Both the position numbers and the translations under genes were made by a program. The notes below the pieces were generated by a model that worked only from the letters and a program-made list of their open reading frames with translations, was not told the DNA's origin and did no database searches. Source: Plotosus lineatus (Eukaryota > Chordata > Actinopteri > Siluriformes > Plotosidae). From it: 64,000 bases of DNA. This document shows positions 22,720 to 34,461 of the stretch, piece after piece. Numbering within the stretch: the first letter of the stretch is position 1; each line of letters starts with the position of its first letter. The stretch covers positions 56,705,580-56,769,579 of the forward strand of contig CM045729.1 of assembly GCA_024760905.1 (NCBI GenBank), read 5' to 3'.

Positions 22720-23912
22720 CGCATATTTTATTTGGCATGAGTATATTTGAGTATATTATATGACTCGATTTGTTAACATGATTAATTAGTTTCAGGTTGT
22801 AAACTAATTATGTAGTTGCAAGGTTGCTGCATATGATACATGCCATCTATGAGCAAAGATTATTATGAAGAATTATTTATATAAAACTTTAAAAAAAGAG
22901 AAATGTCTTTTTATGCTTCTTGTATTTTTATTAAGAAAAAGAATATCTATCCCATGAAGCAAAGGACGGGGTGCAGCCAGATGTGTAAACGGGTTGGGTA
23001 CACTAAGCATCACTCCTTTTGTGGGATCTTCTTTTTCTTTATTCGTTATATTAATGTTGTTTTGTCGTACTTTTAATTTACAAAAATGACAACAACATAG
23101 AAAAGTATATGAAGACTTATTTTAAGACGGAGCCCGCTCAACATTCTTTTAAATAATATTAATGCTTAATGCTGCACTGACCGACCCATTCTCAGAGTGG
23201 AGACTGAACCACACCCAGTCTTTCATTTTGTCAATGGGAGGAGAGTTATTTAATTCGGAGATTGCTGTACAACCAAATCTCATCCACCGTTTTACTTCAG
23301 CTGTGATTTCCGTTTCTGGATTACAAACCCTGGCGGTGGAAAACATCTCTCGCTCGCTGTCCTACTGATGGCGAGAACACTGCTTATGAGCACAAGGGTT
23401 TGGAATACCGTGGCTCCCTCCACCAACACAGTAGATCCAAAACACTGAGACTATCAGTGTAGCTGATTAATATAACAATAGCCATGTCCACATGAACACA
23501 CACACAAAATCACCCTGCCCACACCAAATAAATATCCGTCCACACCCATGACTGTTGATTTTCATTTATGTAATCATCAACACTAAAAGAGCATTTTCTT
23601 CAAGGTTACCGCTGGGTACCTGTGGGTATCCGACCATTGCAGGACTCTGCCTTTGGCAGATTCTCCCATCATTCAGGTAAAAACTGGTTTAATTCACTCC
23701 TGGTGGCGCGGAGTACTTCCGTTGTGAGTAAATAAGCAGCATTTTCTTTTTGCAGTTGTTTTTGGTGATGCAGTGGTTTTTGTAGATGAAGCACGTTTGC
23801 ACCTGTCGGCCACCATAAAGTACAACATTCATTATTTTTAAAAGCCATAGAGCCGCATCAGAGAGGTGAAAGAGCCGCATGCGGCTCCGGAGCCGCGGGT
23901 TGCTGACCCCTG
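22720..23912. other. hAT right portion without readable gene
   Basis: AT-rich, with no coding motif, ending in the hAT subterminal and terminal repeat (23870-23912). A frame at 23149-23346 (65 codons) has no known domain. Confidence 0.5.
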
Positions 23913-24553
23913 ATTTAGTGGAACACATGAAAACATACAGAAGAGAATTTTTTCGAACTGTTATGTACCCTGAGAGGCCATACGGGGTATTGCAACAAGC
24001 CAAGGCAGACCTTGTGATTTTGGATATAAAACAAAGAAATAAGTCAGTAGATATAGCGCAAGAGTTTTATAGTCATAAGTACAGTGAACACATTCAGATA
24101 TACACAGATAGATGTAAGAATACAAAGACAGAAGCAACAGGTTCAGCATTAGTAATCAGACATGGTTGAGTCAGAGGACCTCAGATTGTGTAAGGGTGTA
24201 TTCTGAGGAGCTGGTCACCATTATGTTGGCTTTGGAATGGACAGAAAATTGAAAGGAAAGAAAAATCCTCATATACTCCATTTCATCAACATTAAGTATA
24301 AAATCAGGAGTGTGTAAGTGCCATTAAGATGTAATATATGAAATATTGATGACAAATATAAGATTAACCGGTCATGGGAAGGAAAAATATTTATGTGGTC
24401 GCCAGCACATGTGGGGATACCTGGAAATGAAAATGCAGATAAATTAGCAAAAGAATTGGTAGAAATAAGCTTTCCAGATCCAATGGGAAAAGTATCATCT
24501 GGAGGGTAGTTAACAAAGAGTGGCAGGAATACTGGGTTAGAGAGACAGTTATC

Positions 24554-24887
24554 AGTACAGTTCATTTTCTGTAACCGCTTAATCCTAACTAGGGTCGTGG
24601 GGAGGCTGGTGCCCATCCCAGCCAACTCCGGGCGAGGGCAGAGTACACCCTGGACAGCTCGCCAGGCCATTGCAGGGCGGAAACATGCTCACAGCTTTGT
24701 AGCTATTCTTGTCGAAAGTCAGCAATGGTTCTTTTGCATGCCTCACACCATAGACCGTAAGAGACATGGCCGGCCTTTGATAATCCAGTTAACTGCACTG
24801 GAAGGGACAGTGACAATCTTGTTGGAGTGGGACTCGAACCCCCAACCTTTGGATCAGTGATCCAGCGCTGTACACCACTGCCCCCTG
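24554..24887 (-). mobile_element. SINE I, L2-type tail, 12-bp TSD
   Basis: Minus-strand head at the right (ccactgccccctgg, with gactcgaaccc as the B box complement) and L2-like tail at the left (tgtaaccgcttaatcctaac). The TSD gagacRgttatc lies at 24542-24553 and 24888-24899. The right TSD copy was later hit by an RTE LINE. Confidence 0.95.
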
Positions 24888-24898
24888 GAGACGGTTAT

Positions 24899-27800
24899 CT
24901 TCTTCTTTTACTTTCGGCTGCTCCCTTCAGGGGTCGCCACAGCAAATCATCCGCCTCCACCTCACCCTGTCCTCCGCATCTTCTTTTCTGACTCCAACAA
25001 CCTTCATGTCTTCCTTCACCACATCCATAAATCTCTTCTTTGGTCTTCCTCGAGGCCTTCTGCCTGGTAGTTCCAACCTCAGCATCCTACTGCCAATATA
25101 CTCACTATCCCTCCTCTGTACATGTCCAAACCATCTCAATCTAGCCTCTCTGACTTTGTCTCCAAAACATCTTACGTGGGCTGTCCCTCTGATATACTCA
25201 TTTCTGATCCTATCCATCCTCAAGTTACTCCCAGGAGAACCTCAACATTTTCATCTCCGCTACCTCCAGCTCTGCCTCCTGCCTTTTCATCAGCACCACT
25301 GTTTCTAAGCCATACAACATCGCTGGCCTCACCACCATCTTGTACACTTTTCCCTTCATTCTTGCTGACACTCTCCTATCGCACATCACACCGGATACTT
25401 TTCTCCAACCATTCCAGCCTGCCTGCACACGCTTCTTCACCTCTTTTCCACACTCTCCATTGCTCTGGATTGTTGAGCCTAAGTACTTAAAATCCTCCAC
25501 CTTCGTTATCTCTGCTCCCTGTAACATCACCGTTCCTCCTGGGTCCTTCTCATTCACACACATGTATTCTGATTTTCTGAGGCTAACCTTCATTCCTCTC
25601 CTTTCCAGGACATACCTCCACCTCTCGAGATTTTCCTGCACTTGTTCTCTGCTCTCACTACAGATCACGATGTCATCTGCAAACATCATAGTCCATGGAG
25701 ATTCTTGTCTCACCTCGTCTGTCAGCCTGTCCATCACCATAGCAAACAAGAAGGGGCTCAGAGCTGACCCTTGATGCAGTCCCACCTCCACCTTGAATTC
25801 GTCGGTCACACCGACAGCACACCTCACCACTGTCTTACATCTCTCATACATGTCCTGCACCACTCTAACATACTTCTCTGCCACTCCAGACTTCCTCATG
25901 CAATACCACAGTTCTTCTCTTGGCACCCTGTCATATGCTTTTTCCAGATCCACAAAGGCACAATGTAGCTCCCTCTGACCTTCTCTGTACTTCTCTATTA
26001 ACATCCTCAAGGCAAACATTGCATCTGTGGTGCTCTTTCTTGGCATGAAACCAAACTGTTGTTCACAAATGCTGACCTCTGCCCTTAGTCTAGCTTCCAC
26101 TATTCTTTCCCATAACTTCATCGTATGGCTCATCAACTTTATCCCTCTGTAGTTGCTGCAACTCTGCACGTCTCCCTTGTTCTTAAAAATGGGCACCAGC
26201 ACACTTCTCCTCCACTCCTCCGGCATCTGCTCACTCTCTAGTACCGTGTTGAATGTTCTTGTCAGAAAATCTACTGCTACCTCTCCTAGACACTTCCATA
26301 CCTCCACAGGTATATCATCAGGACCAACTGCCTTTCCATTCTTCATCCTCTTCAATGCCCTTCTCACTTCACCCTTACTGATCTTTGCTACATCCTGCCC
26401 CTCAATGGTTACCTCTTCTACTCTTTTTCTCTCTCATTTTCCTCATTCATCAGCTCTTCAAAGTACTCTTTCCATCTTCCCAGCACACTTCTGTCATCAG
26501 TCAATAGAGTTCCCTCTCTGTCCTTTATCAATCTAACTTGCTGCACGTCCTTTCCATCTCTATTTCTCTGCTGTGCCAACCTGTATAGATCATTTTCTCC
26601 CTCTTTACTATCCAACCTATCATACAAGTCATCATATGCCCTCTGTTTGGCCTTAGCCACTGCTACTTTCGCCTTACGCTGTGTCTCCCTGTACTCCTGT
26701 TTACTCTCTTCGGTCCTCTCAATGTCCCACTTCTTCTTGGCTAACCTCTTCCTTTGTACACACTCCTGCACTTCCTCATTCCACCACCAAGTCTCCTTAT
26801 CTACTTTCCTTCCAGAGGACACACCAAGTACTCTCCTACCTGTGTCCCTGATCACATTTGCTGTGGTTGTCCAGTCATTTGGAAGCACTTCCTGGCCACC
26901 CAAAGCCTGTTTCAACTCCTCCTTGAAGACAACACGACACTCTTCCTTTTTCAGCTTCCACCACCTTGTCTTCTGCTCTGCCTTTGCCTTTTTCACCTTT
27001 CTCACCATCAGAGTCATCCTGCACACCACCATCCTATGCTGTTTGGCAACACTCTCACCCACGATGACTTTGCAGTCACTGACTTCCTTCAAATTACATC
27101 GCCTACACAAGATGTAGTCTACCTGTGTGCTCCTACCTCCGCTTTTATAAGTCACCCTATGCTCCTGTTTCTTCTCGAAGAAAGTATTCACCACAGCCAT
27201 TTCCATCCTTTTGCAAAATCTATCAACATCTGTCCTTCTGCGTTCCTGTCCTGGATACCAAACCTGCCCATCACTTCCTCGTCCCCTCTGTTTCCTGCAC
27301 CAACATGTCCATTGAAGTCTGCACCAATGACCACTCTTTCACCTCTGGTGGTACTCTGCATCACTTCATCTAAATCACTCCAGAATCTCTCCTTCTCTTC
27401 TAGCTCACATCCTGCCTGTGGGGCATAAGCACTAACAACATTGAGCATTACACCTTCAATTTCTAACTTGAGACTCATCACTCTGTCTGACACTCTTTTC
27501 ACTTTTAGAACATTCCTGACAAACTCCTCCTTCAAGATGACTCCGACTCCATTTCTCTTCCCATCCACACCGTGATAAAATAGCTTAAACCCTGCTCCTA
27601 AGCTTTTAGCTTTGCTACCTTTCCACCTGGTCTCCTGAACACACAGTATGTCCACCTTCCTCCTCTGCATCATGTCAACCAGCTCTCTACCTTTTCTGTG
27701 CATCATTCCAACATTCAAAATCCCCACTCTCAGTCCTAGACTCATGCCTTTCCTCTTCTCTCTCTGCCTACGGACACGCCTCCCACCTCTCCTTCTTCGA

Positions 27801-28050
27801 CGTCTTCGACCAACAGTAGTCCAATTTCCATCAGCACCCTGTTGATTGACAGCACTGATGGCGGTCGTTGTTAACCCGGGCCTCGACCGATCCGGTATGG
27901 AGGTAATACTTTTGATTTGCATTTTAAGTAATTGGCATTGGTTTTACGTCGGATGCCCTTCCTGACACAACCCTCTGCATTTCTCCGGGCTTGGGACCGG
28001 CATGAGGGGGAGAGACACTGGTTAGTGCCCCCCCACCTCATGGCTGCATT
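24899..28050 (-). mobile_element. RTE LINE, copy 4, full length with 16-bp TSD
   Basis: 3152 bp on the minus strand, flanked by ccctggagacggttat at 24883-24898 and 28051-28066. The 5' end (28050) starts ggaatgcagccatgaggtgg; the 3' tail is (GAAGAA)n. The endonuclease frame (27922-27188) has LRVGILNVGMMHRKGREL, VQETRWKG and GADFNGHVG. The linker is 27206-26418. RT (26367-25225) keeps FVDLEKAYDRVP, GLHQGSALSPF and FADDIVIC, and then a last frame (25223-24927) has RLRWFGHVQRRDSEYIG and the final MICCGDP. Only about three frameshifts separate it from one continuous reading frame, so it is the most complete copy here. Confidence 0.97.
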
Positions 28051-28564
28051 CCCTGGAGACGGTTATATAAAATTCAAACAAAGTGAGGAATCAGGGGAAA
28101 CAGGAACGAAGTAGGTGATTATGAGATGGATACGAATTTGACCAACTGAACAGCATTTTGCTAATTTTTGGAAAACTGTAAGCTGTGATAAGGTGTGGAG
28201 AAACGGTGGAAGGAAAAAAAAAGTTATTTTTTTTAGTGTTCTTTGCAATACTGGTCGAATGAAGAGAATGCCATAGAACCAATGTAGTTCTCGAGTGGGA
28301 CCACAAGGAGGCAGCAATGTACCACCAAGGATGCATGATGCCAGGTGTAGTAAAACCCCGAAGAAGAAGAAGAAGAAGAATTTTCTTCAAGTCTCCTTTC
28401 CAGGTCAGTGTCGTCAGGAAACCTGGAAGTTGAAAATTCGCATGTACCTAACACTGCATCATATTTTGGTGATGAGCTGGATGAAATTTTGGAGCCAACA
28501 TTCCGTTTCATTGTAAGATAGATGTGAAGTGCAGTATTACACAAGGTCCATCAGGGAGAGATGT

Positions 28565-28890
28565 GACCTCATTCATTTTCTAAGCCTGTTAACCCTAATT
28601 AGGGTCACAGGGAGGCTGGCGCCTATCTCACCCGACACTGGGTGAAGGCGGGGTACACCCTGAACATCTTGCCAGACTGATGCATGGCCAACTCGCATCT
28701 AGGGCTGATTTGGAACAGCCAATTAGCCTGCTGTGCATGTTTTTAGATTGTGGGAAGAGACCAGACTACACAGAGGAGACACAGGCAAGCACGGGGAGAA
28801 CATGCAAACTCCACACAAAAATGCCCCAAGCCGGGGAATTCGAACACAGGTCCTACATACTGTGAGCAGAATGTGTTATCCACTGCTATC
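28565..28890 (-). mobile_element. SINE II head with L2-type tail
   Basis: Minus-strand head gcagtggataacacattctg and B box gtgttcgaattcc, then the core gtgtggagtttgcatgttct. The tail is gaccctaattagggttaaca then ggcttagaaaatgaatga. It has the same core as 20986-21398 but a different tail. No clear TSD. Confidence 0.88.
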
Positions 28891-29467
28891 TATTTGGTTG
28901 GGCTGAGGTCTCTTCTAACTGGAGATGTGGCTGTTTTTAAATTACCCAATCACCTTTCTCTGCACTGTCAAGTTGGTCAATCAGCAAGATCTCCGAAGAT
29001 TGATGATCGTCATTAGTCCTCCAAACTGAATTTTCTGCGACAAGCCCTCAATATATGTTTCGGACTGATGGATTTCATGGAAATATTTAGAAGAGGGGTC
29101 ACCAATTTAGTGCCCATGGACGCCCACGAGGACCACTCAAGGCACCCGCACGGCATGCTCTAAAAATAGCACTGGTCACAATAGAATTTAATATAATTTT
29201 AAAAAAAATAATAAAAAGTTGCATTAATATTTTGAACAAATGTTTACATTAATGCAGATTTTTAAACAATGTTATATAATTTAAAAAAATTGATATAGGC
29301 TATAATGAAGTCGCCTCTTTTGTGCGGTCAGCACACCTCTTTCCTGAGACAGTGAAGCGATGATGAGGAGTCGGCCTGCTTGTAGTTTCGTGAAGATCAT
29401 AAATAGCATCTGCTCCAAAGCTAAACACCGAATGTTTAAGGTGCTAATGGATGAGCTGTCCGCTGAA

Positions 29468-29816
29468 GATGTCTGTCTTCCTTTCGGCTTTTTCCTTTTT
29501 ACTCGGGAGTCGCCACAGCGAATCATCTGATTCGCACGTTTGATTTGGCAGAGGTTTTTACGTCGGATGCCCTTCCTGTCACAACCCTTTATAGCTAGGG
29601 ACAGAAACACGCTGACGACTTTGCAGCTACTCTTTACGAAAGTCAGCAATGGTTCTTTTACATGCCTCTCACCATAGACAGTGAGAGACATGGCCCGCCT
29701 TTGATAACCCAGTTAGCTGCACTGGGAGGGACAGTGACAACCTTGTGGAGAGTGGGACTCAAACCCCCAACCTTTGGATCAGCAATCCAGCGCCCTATAC
29801 CACTAGACCACCACTG
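29468..29816 (-). mobile_element. SINE I with RTE-type tail
   Basis: Head (minus) at the right: ggcagtggtggtctagtggt and gggtttgagtccc. Tail at the left: cttcctttcggctttttcct and agtcgccacagcgaatcatc. Short TSD ccgctgaa at 29460-29467 and 29817-29824. It is inserted in the hAT remnant. Confidence 0.93.
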
Positions 29817-29889
29817 CCGCTGAATATAATGATCTTTTATTACACACAGAAATTCGATGACTCAGTATGGGACGTATTCTGCAGTGTTT

Positions 29890-30690
29890 TTTGTCACTTC
29901 TGGGTGAAATCAAAGAGGTCATGGAGTTAAAGGGGGGAGGTGCATCGCTGCTTGAGGACACGGAGTGGACACTCGACCTCGCGTTTTTAACTGATCTGAC
30001 TGAGAAACTCAACCATTTGAGTGCATTTTGCATTTGAGTTGCAAGGTAAAGATAAGACTGTCACTCACCCGATAAGTGCAGTAAACACATTCAAAGCTAA
30101 GATGAACATGTTCTTTGTGCAAGTAGAGAGAAAAGAATACAGCTTTTTCCCTCTGTGCAGACGGTGTTAAATCACAATGTTTCTGCATCTGCAGCTTTGG
30201 GTGAAGCTGCAAAAAAGTACTCATAAGTCATAAACAAATTACGACAGGAATTTGAAGACAGGTTTTGTGACTTTGAGCAACTGAAGCCATGTGGGTCATT
30301 CATTACAAATCCCTTCATGCACGTCGACATGACATCCACTGCTGAGCAGATCATTGCTTTGTTTAACTTAGATGCTGGTCAGGTAGCCATAGAAATCTTA
30401 ACACTGCAAAATGATCTCCATCTCAGCTCATCAGTCTGCACCAAACTTTTTGTGCCTTGTACACAAGGAAAAGTACAGTTGTGTATCCACAGCAGCTATG
30501 AAAATTACCTGCTTTTTTGGTTCAACCTATCTCTGTGAATCAGCCTTTTCCCACATGAACTTTATCAAAAACAAACACAGAACCCGCCTGACTGATGCAC
30601 ATTTACAAAACTCACTGAGAACTGCAGTGTCAAATTATTCACCAGATTATACACTGGTGAGCAGAATGCAGTGCCAGGCCTCCCACCAGT
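29890..30690 (+). pseudogene. hAT transposase C-terminal remnant
   Basis: Blocks on the plus strand: LEDTEWTLDLAFLTDLTEKL (about 29953), VTHPISAVNTFKAKMNMFFV (about 30060), ALGEAAKKYS, FITNPFMHVDMTSTAEQIIA (about 30297) and, frameshifted, STYLCESAFSHMNFIKNKHR then TRLTDAHLQNSLRTAVS (30517-30630), which is the hAT dimerisation domain. Several frameshifts. Related to GTF2IRD2/EPM2AIP1-type hAT proteins. Confidence 0.88.
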
Positions 30691-31024
30691 AAATGAGCAG
30701 GCAAATCACAGAGACTATTTTCATTGATAAAACAAACAACGTTAAGCTAAAAATGTTGCACCAAATGTTAAATGTTCATTCAGGAAATGTTTAAAGAACT
30801 GAATAACTTATTCTGACAAGAAGACTGATGATTTCCTTGGCTTAAGAAATATTAGACGTGATCTTTTGCACTATGAATACAGTGGGTGTCCCTTCTGACT
30901 TTCAAATGTTTGAGCAGATAAACATAAAAAAATGATTCATGTTTATACATATTTTTCTTATCATTACTATTGTGTGAATCATTGATTATAATTGTGGAAA
31001 ATAATTACGTACTATTGCTATGTA

Positions 31025-31310
31025 GGGGCAATGGTGGCCTGGTGGTAAAGGCGTTCGAGTCCAACTCTCCACAAGGTTGTCACTGTCCCCCCAGTGCAGC
31101 TAACTGGGTTATCAAAGGCAGGCCATGTCTCTCACTGTCTATGGTGAGAGGTTCATGTAAAAGAACCATTGCTAACGTTCATAAAGAGTAGCTGCAAAGC
31201 CATCAGCGTGTTTCTGTCCCTTGCTAAAAGGGTTGTGTCAGGAAGGGCATCCGACGTAAAAACCTATACCAAATCAAATGTGCGAATCATTCGCTGTGGT
31301 GACCCCCATG
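31025..31310 (+). mobile_element. SINE I with RTE-type tail, head deletion
   Basis: ggggcaatggtggcctggtg is followed almost directly by gttcgagtccaactc, so the middle of the tRNA-like head is lost. The body and tail gtgtcaggaagggcatccga then attcgctgtggtgaccccc remain. Followed by a short palindrome-like catgggcgatcccccatg. Confidence 0.88.
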
Positions 31311-31894
31311 GGCGATCCCCCATGAGTACCACAGAACATCACTACCAACAGGTCTAATGGCATTACTTGTTGTCATATGAAAAATAAAAGTTTAAGGTAC
31401 CCAGCACTAGTTTTTATGTAGATGGTTATTCCACCGACTCTTCATGAAACCTATACTGATAGTAAAAGTCCGAGTGGAAACTTAGAAATCAGCACAACAC
31501 CTTCATTTTGTATTATGTAAAGTTTATATTTGTATTACGTGAATGTATACAAAGTTCAGGTCACATGATCCAGTTTTTCTGACTTTTCAGATATCAACTA
31601 CTGAATATCACGATATGTAGAAAAATAAAAGGTATGAACAGTTAAGTGACATATTATGGCAGAAAAACTGTCATCAAAAAGGACTACAACTTCTTTTGAT
31701 ATGGTGAAATATTTACAAATATCTAATAAATAGAGCACGATCGCATGCACCAACACTTTCTGTATTTTTAGAATATTTAATATAAGACAATGTACCATAA
31801 ACATACAGGCATCACCCATGGTTTTCTGGCTTCAATGGTGATAGTGTGTAAAAATGATCCTGAAAGCTTTAAAAAAACAAAGGGAGTGATAACT

Positions 31895-31930
<36 letters not shown>

Positions 31931-32085
31931 CACATACATTTTATCATGGCTATTTTGTCTGGAATGCTGACAATTTAACAGGGTTGTAACTGAAGATTTG
32001 CAAGCATTATTGGTCCTAAACCAGTGTGACAAATTCATGGAAATTCCTACTGGTCCATATGGCCCAGTACTGACTTAACCCTGAA
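31311..32085. other. Unassigned stretch with (CA)n at 31898-31929
   Basis: No recognised gene or element. A CA microsatellite of about 32 bases is present. Confidence 0.45.
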
Positions 32086-32097
32086 TCACTACAGAAT

Positions 32098-32526
32098 TAT
32101 TATTTTTTTCTTCTTCCTTTTGGCTGTTCCCTTTCTGGGGTCGCCACAGTGAATCATCTGCCTCCATCTTCATGGAAGTAACATTATTGATTTGCATATT
32201 CAATTTGGCATAGGTTTTTATGTCGGATGCCCTTCCTGACACAACCCTTAGCAAGAGGCAGAAACACACTGACGGCTTTGCAGCCTACTCTTGTCGAAAG
32301 TCAGCCATTGCTCTTTTACATTGTTTTTAAATTTTTTTTTTCACATTTACATTTTACATTGTTCTTTTACATACCTCATACCATAGATAGTGAGAGACCT
32401 GGCCGGCCTTTGATAACCCAGTTAGCTGCACTGGGGGGACATTGACGACCTTGTGGAGAGTGGGACTCGAACCCCCAACCCTAGAATCAGCAATCCAGCA
32501 CCTTTACCACCAGGCCACCACTGCCC
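32098..32526 (-). mobile_element. SINE I with RTE-type tail, long variant
   Basis: Head (minus) at the right: ggcagtggtggcctggtggt and gggttcgagtccc. The tail at the left keeps an extra block, gatttgcatattcaatttgg, that matches the RTE 5' region at 27914-27948, then tcgccacagtgaatcatctg and a GAA-type end. Imperfect flanking repeat tca(c/t)tacag at 32086-32094 and 32527-32534. Confidence 0.88.
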
Positions 32527-32651
32527 TCATTACAGGATGATACAAATAACATATAGTATGTATATGAGTTTTCGGGGAGGTTGCATTTTAAAAATTGCAC
32601 AAATTGTCTGATAATGTTTTTTTTATTCCATCCAACAGATTTAGAATTTTG

Positions 32652-33090
32652 CACCACAGGCTCCCGAGTGGCACATCGACAAGGTGCATGACTATTAACC
32701 CAGAGAACGTAAATTTGAATACAGGTTCATGCCACAGCCATGTGAGTCAAGTATGGGAGTCCAAGAGAGCTAAATGGCCGAGCTCTCTTCCCTGTCACTC
32801 ACAGCAATCGCCACCCAGCTATGGGTGTCTGTGAGCTCAATCGTACAAGGGGGCAGTTAGCGCTTTCAGTCTGAGTGTCTTAGACCACCCCAAATACGCA
32901 TGGCACCGCAGTTTGAAAAGAGATGGGTGGCTAGCATTACATGTAACAGAGGATGTCTGTGAATGCTTTCGCCCCTCCCTGACTGGTGGTGGTTACGTGA
33001 TAAGGAAAGCAATACCTGATGGGAGGGAACTGGATACAACTAAATTAGGGGAGAAATTTGGAAAAAAAATTGGCACCAGTGTTAGCCACT
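32652..33090 (+). repeat. Candidate SINE IV (tRNA-like head)
   Basis: caggctcccgagtggcacat and aacgtaaatttgaatacagg resemble degenerate A and B boxes about 50 bases apart. The downstream text gagagctaaatggccgagct looks repeat-like. Only one copy is in the window, so this is a guess by form. Confidence 0.35.
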
Positions 33091-34349
33091 ATAAACATAA
33101 GAATAAAATATAAAACAGTGAAATATGGAAATAACTATGGACAGTTTATGCATCCCTTGTGAACACCCAGGAATGCAACAGGTCTAATGACTCACTGTCA
33201 TGCTTGCTGGCCTGAGCTCATCTTGTCCCAAATCCATCTCCAGTGAGCCTGGATGGCTGCCAGTATGACGTCAGCCATTCACTGAGTGAGGTACTCAAGC
33301 TCTCCACAGGTGTTAATTGTTTAAAATAAATTGGCTAAAAACTGTAAAAAAAAAAAAAAAAAAAAAAAGTGCAGTTATCTAGTCAGAACAGTTATCTTGC
33401 ATAGAGGAACGGTAAAAAAGGCTGGCTACTGATCAGTCTGCGAGCCACGACACATGACTTCATACTGACTCCTTTGGAGTTGTTCAACTGGGCCAGAGAA
33501 AACAAAGAGCAAGTTGTGAGCAAAGAGCAAGTTGACAGTAACAGTGTTTTGCTGAAAACAAGGTAACTTAATCATACAACAGAACCTGGAACAAGATCAC
33601 ACCATGCTTTCATTGCACAGCCGAATGGAAATTTATTTGTGGATCCCCAGAGACATAGAGATGGAAGTCCACACTAGGTTGCAAGGCATAACCTGTTATA
33701 TGCAGGGTAGAGAGGAGGTAATACCTACTTTTAGACAGTATGTGGCTGTAAATTATGACAAAAATGGTACCCACTATGCATCATTAAAGTGTCACATTGA
33801 TGTCCCAACTGTGTTAAGTTCTTCTAAGAGGATTTAAAAAGTATGGGAGAATGATGTGGAAAGGATATTGAGAGAGTACAAAGCTATAGTAAAATCAAAT
33901 CCATTAACTGTCAATAAAACAAAAAAGAAAAACAATCCCCTTTTCTTTGAAAATAGGGTAAAATCAAGAATATTAAATTTCAAAGGAGTTTTATATGATT
34001 GTCTTGACACATGACAAAGGCATTGTAATTGGTTCTTATACAATATACAGGTGAATTTTTCATAAAATGGCTCACTAAAAAAAAAAAGGAATGAAATAGT
34101 AGTGGTAATATGCACGGATTTTTAATGTTCAATATTCCTGTTTTCTTGATAGTTCTAGACCACAATATGAAGGACTATTATGCAAAAGTAAGAAAATCTA
34201 TAGATGACTGCCCACAAGGCCATTTTGAAATCAAGATTTTTTTTTAATAATTTTTAAAAATCATAAATTTAAATAGGCTATACTGTTAGGGAAAACTACT
34301 GTTCACTTGGGTTGTTATTAGTGTATCATTTTCTAGTCCTTCTCAAAAA
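33091..34349. other. Unassigned AT-rich stretch
   Basis: Contains poly(A) at 33344-33368. 33604-33837 has a 77-codon frame and the text around 33640-34000 looks weakly coding, but no domain was recognised. Confidence 0.35.
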
Positions 34350-34461
34350 AGAAATAATTTTATGACTTTTAGAGACTATAGTAAATTGCCTATACAACAA
34401 TTATCATTTAACAGGACAATTAACATTGCAGTGGGCTATATTTTTTTTAGATAAAGATATA

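Larger units (their letters stand above)
16868..22720 (-). mobile_element. RTE LINE, copy 2, split into three pieces
   Basis: The minus-strand pieces are 16868-17547 (endonuclease C terminus and linker), 20655-20753 (endonuclease middle: a frame around VILKEEFVRNVLEVK) and 22370-22720 (endonuclease N terminus, LRVRTLNVGTMAGKGRELAD and VQETRWKG). They join in order once copy 3 (17548-20654) and Rex1 (20754-22369) are removed. The RT and 3' end are missing at the left edge, which a retrotransposition event would not normally lose first, so a later deletion is likely. Confidence 0.93.
15913..23912 (-). mobile_element. hAT transposon (GTF2IRD2/Charlie-like), carrying a nest of insertions
   Basis: The left end is CAGGGGTCGGCAACCCAAAA and the right end gggttgctgacccctg; subterminal tctggagccgc (left) mirrors gcggctccggagccgc (right). 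The flanking 8-mers gttttgga and atttagtg do not match, so either the TSD has decayed or the ends come from different copies. The transposase reads on the minus strand at 16774-16088. Most of the 8 kb is later insertions: RTE LINEs at 16868-22720, themselves holding Rex1 and a SINE. 22720-23912 is the remaining hAT 5' flank, without a readable gene. Confidence 0.85.
23921..28380 (+). mobile_element. I/Nimb-like LINE 3' end with RNase H, interrupted
   Basis: Plus-strand fragments 23921-24553 and 28051-28380 flank a SINE and an RTE LINE. The first reads RNase H: QIYTDRCKNTKTEATGSALV (about 24090-24155; catalytic Asp), then GVYSEELVTIMLALEWTEN-like text with frame changes (about 24190-24250), and WSPAHVGIPGNENADKLAKE (about 24398-24455). 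The second reads a degraded Cys-His region (CDKVWRNGG). The 3' end is gaggcagcaatgtaccacca ... taaaaccccgaagaag with (GAA)n at 28361-28380. RNase H after RT is a feature of the I superfamily. Confidence 0.8.
29092..31400 (+). mobile_element. hAT (Charlie/GTF2IRD2-like) remnant
   Basis: The left end gaggggtcaccaatttagtg followed by gcccatggacgcccacga resembles Charlie-type termini (C of CAG changed). The right end is not identified; the limit given is approximate. It contains SINEs at 29468-29816 and 31025-31310 and a decayed transposase. Confidence 0.6.

Noticed and set aside
15913..23912. Intact 8-bp TSD for the large hAT
   Set aside because: The flanking 8-mers gttttgga and atttagtg do not agree, so no TSD is claimed.
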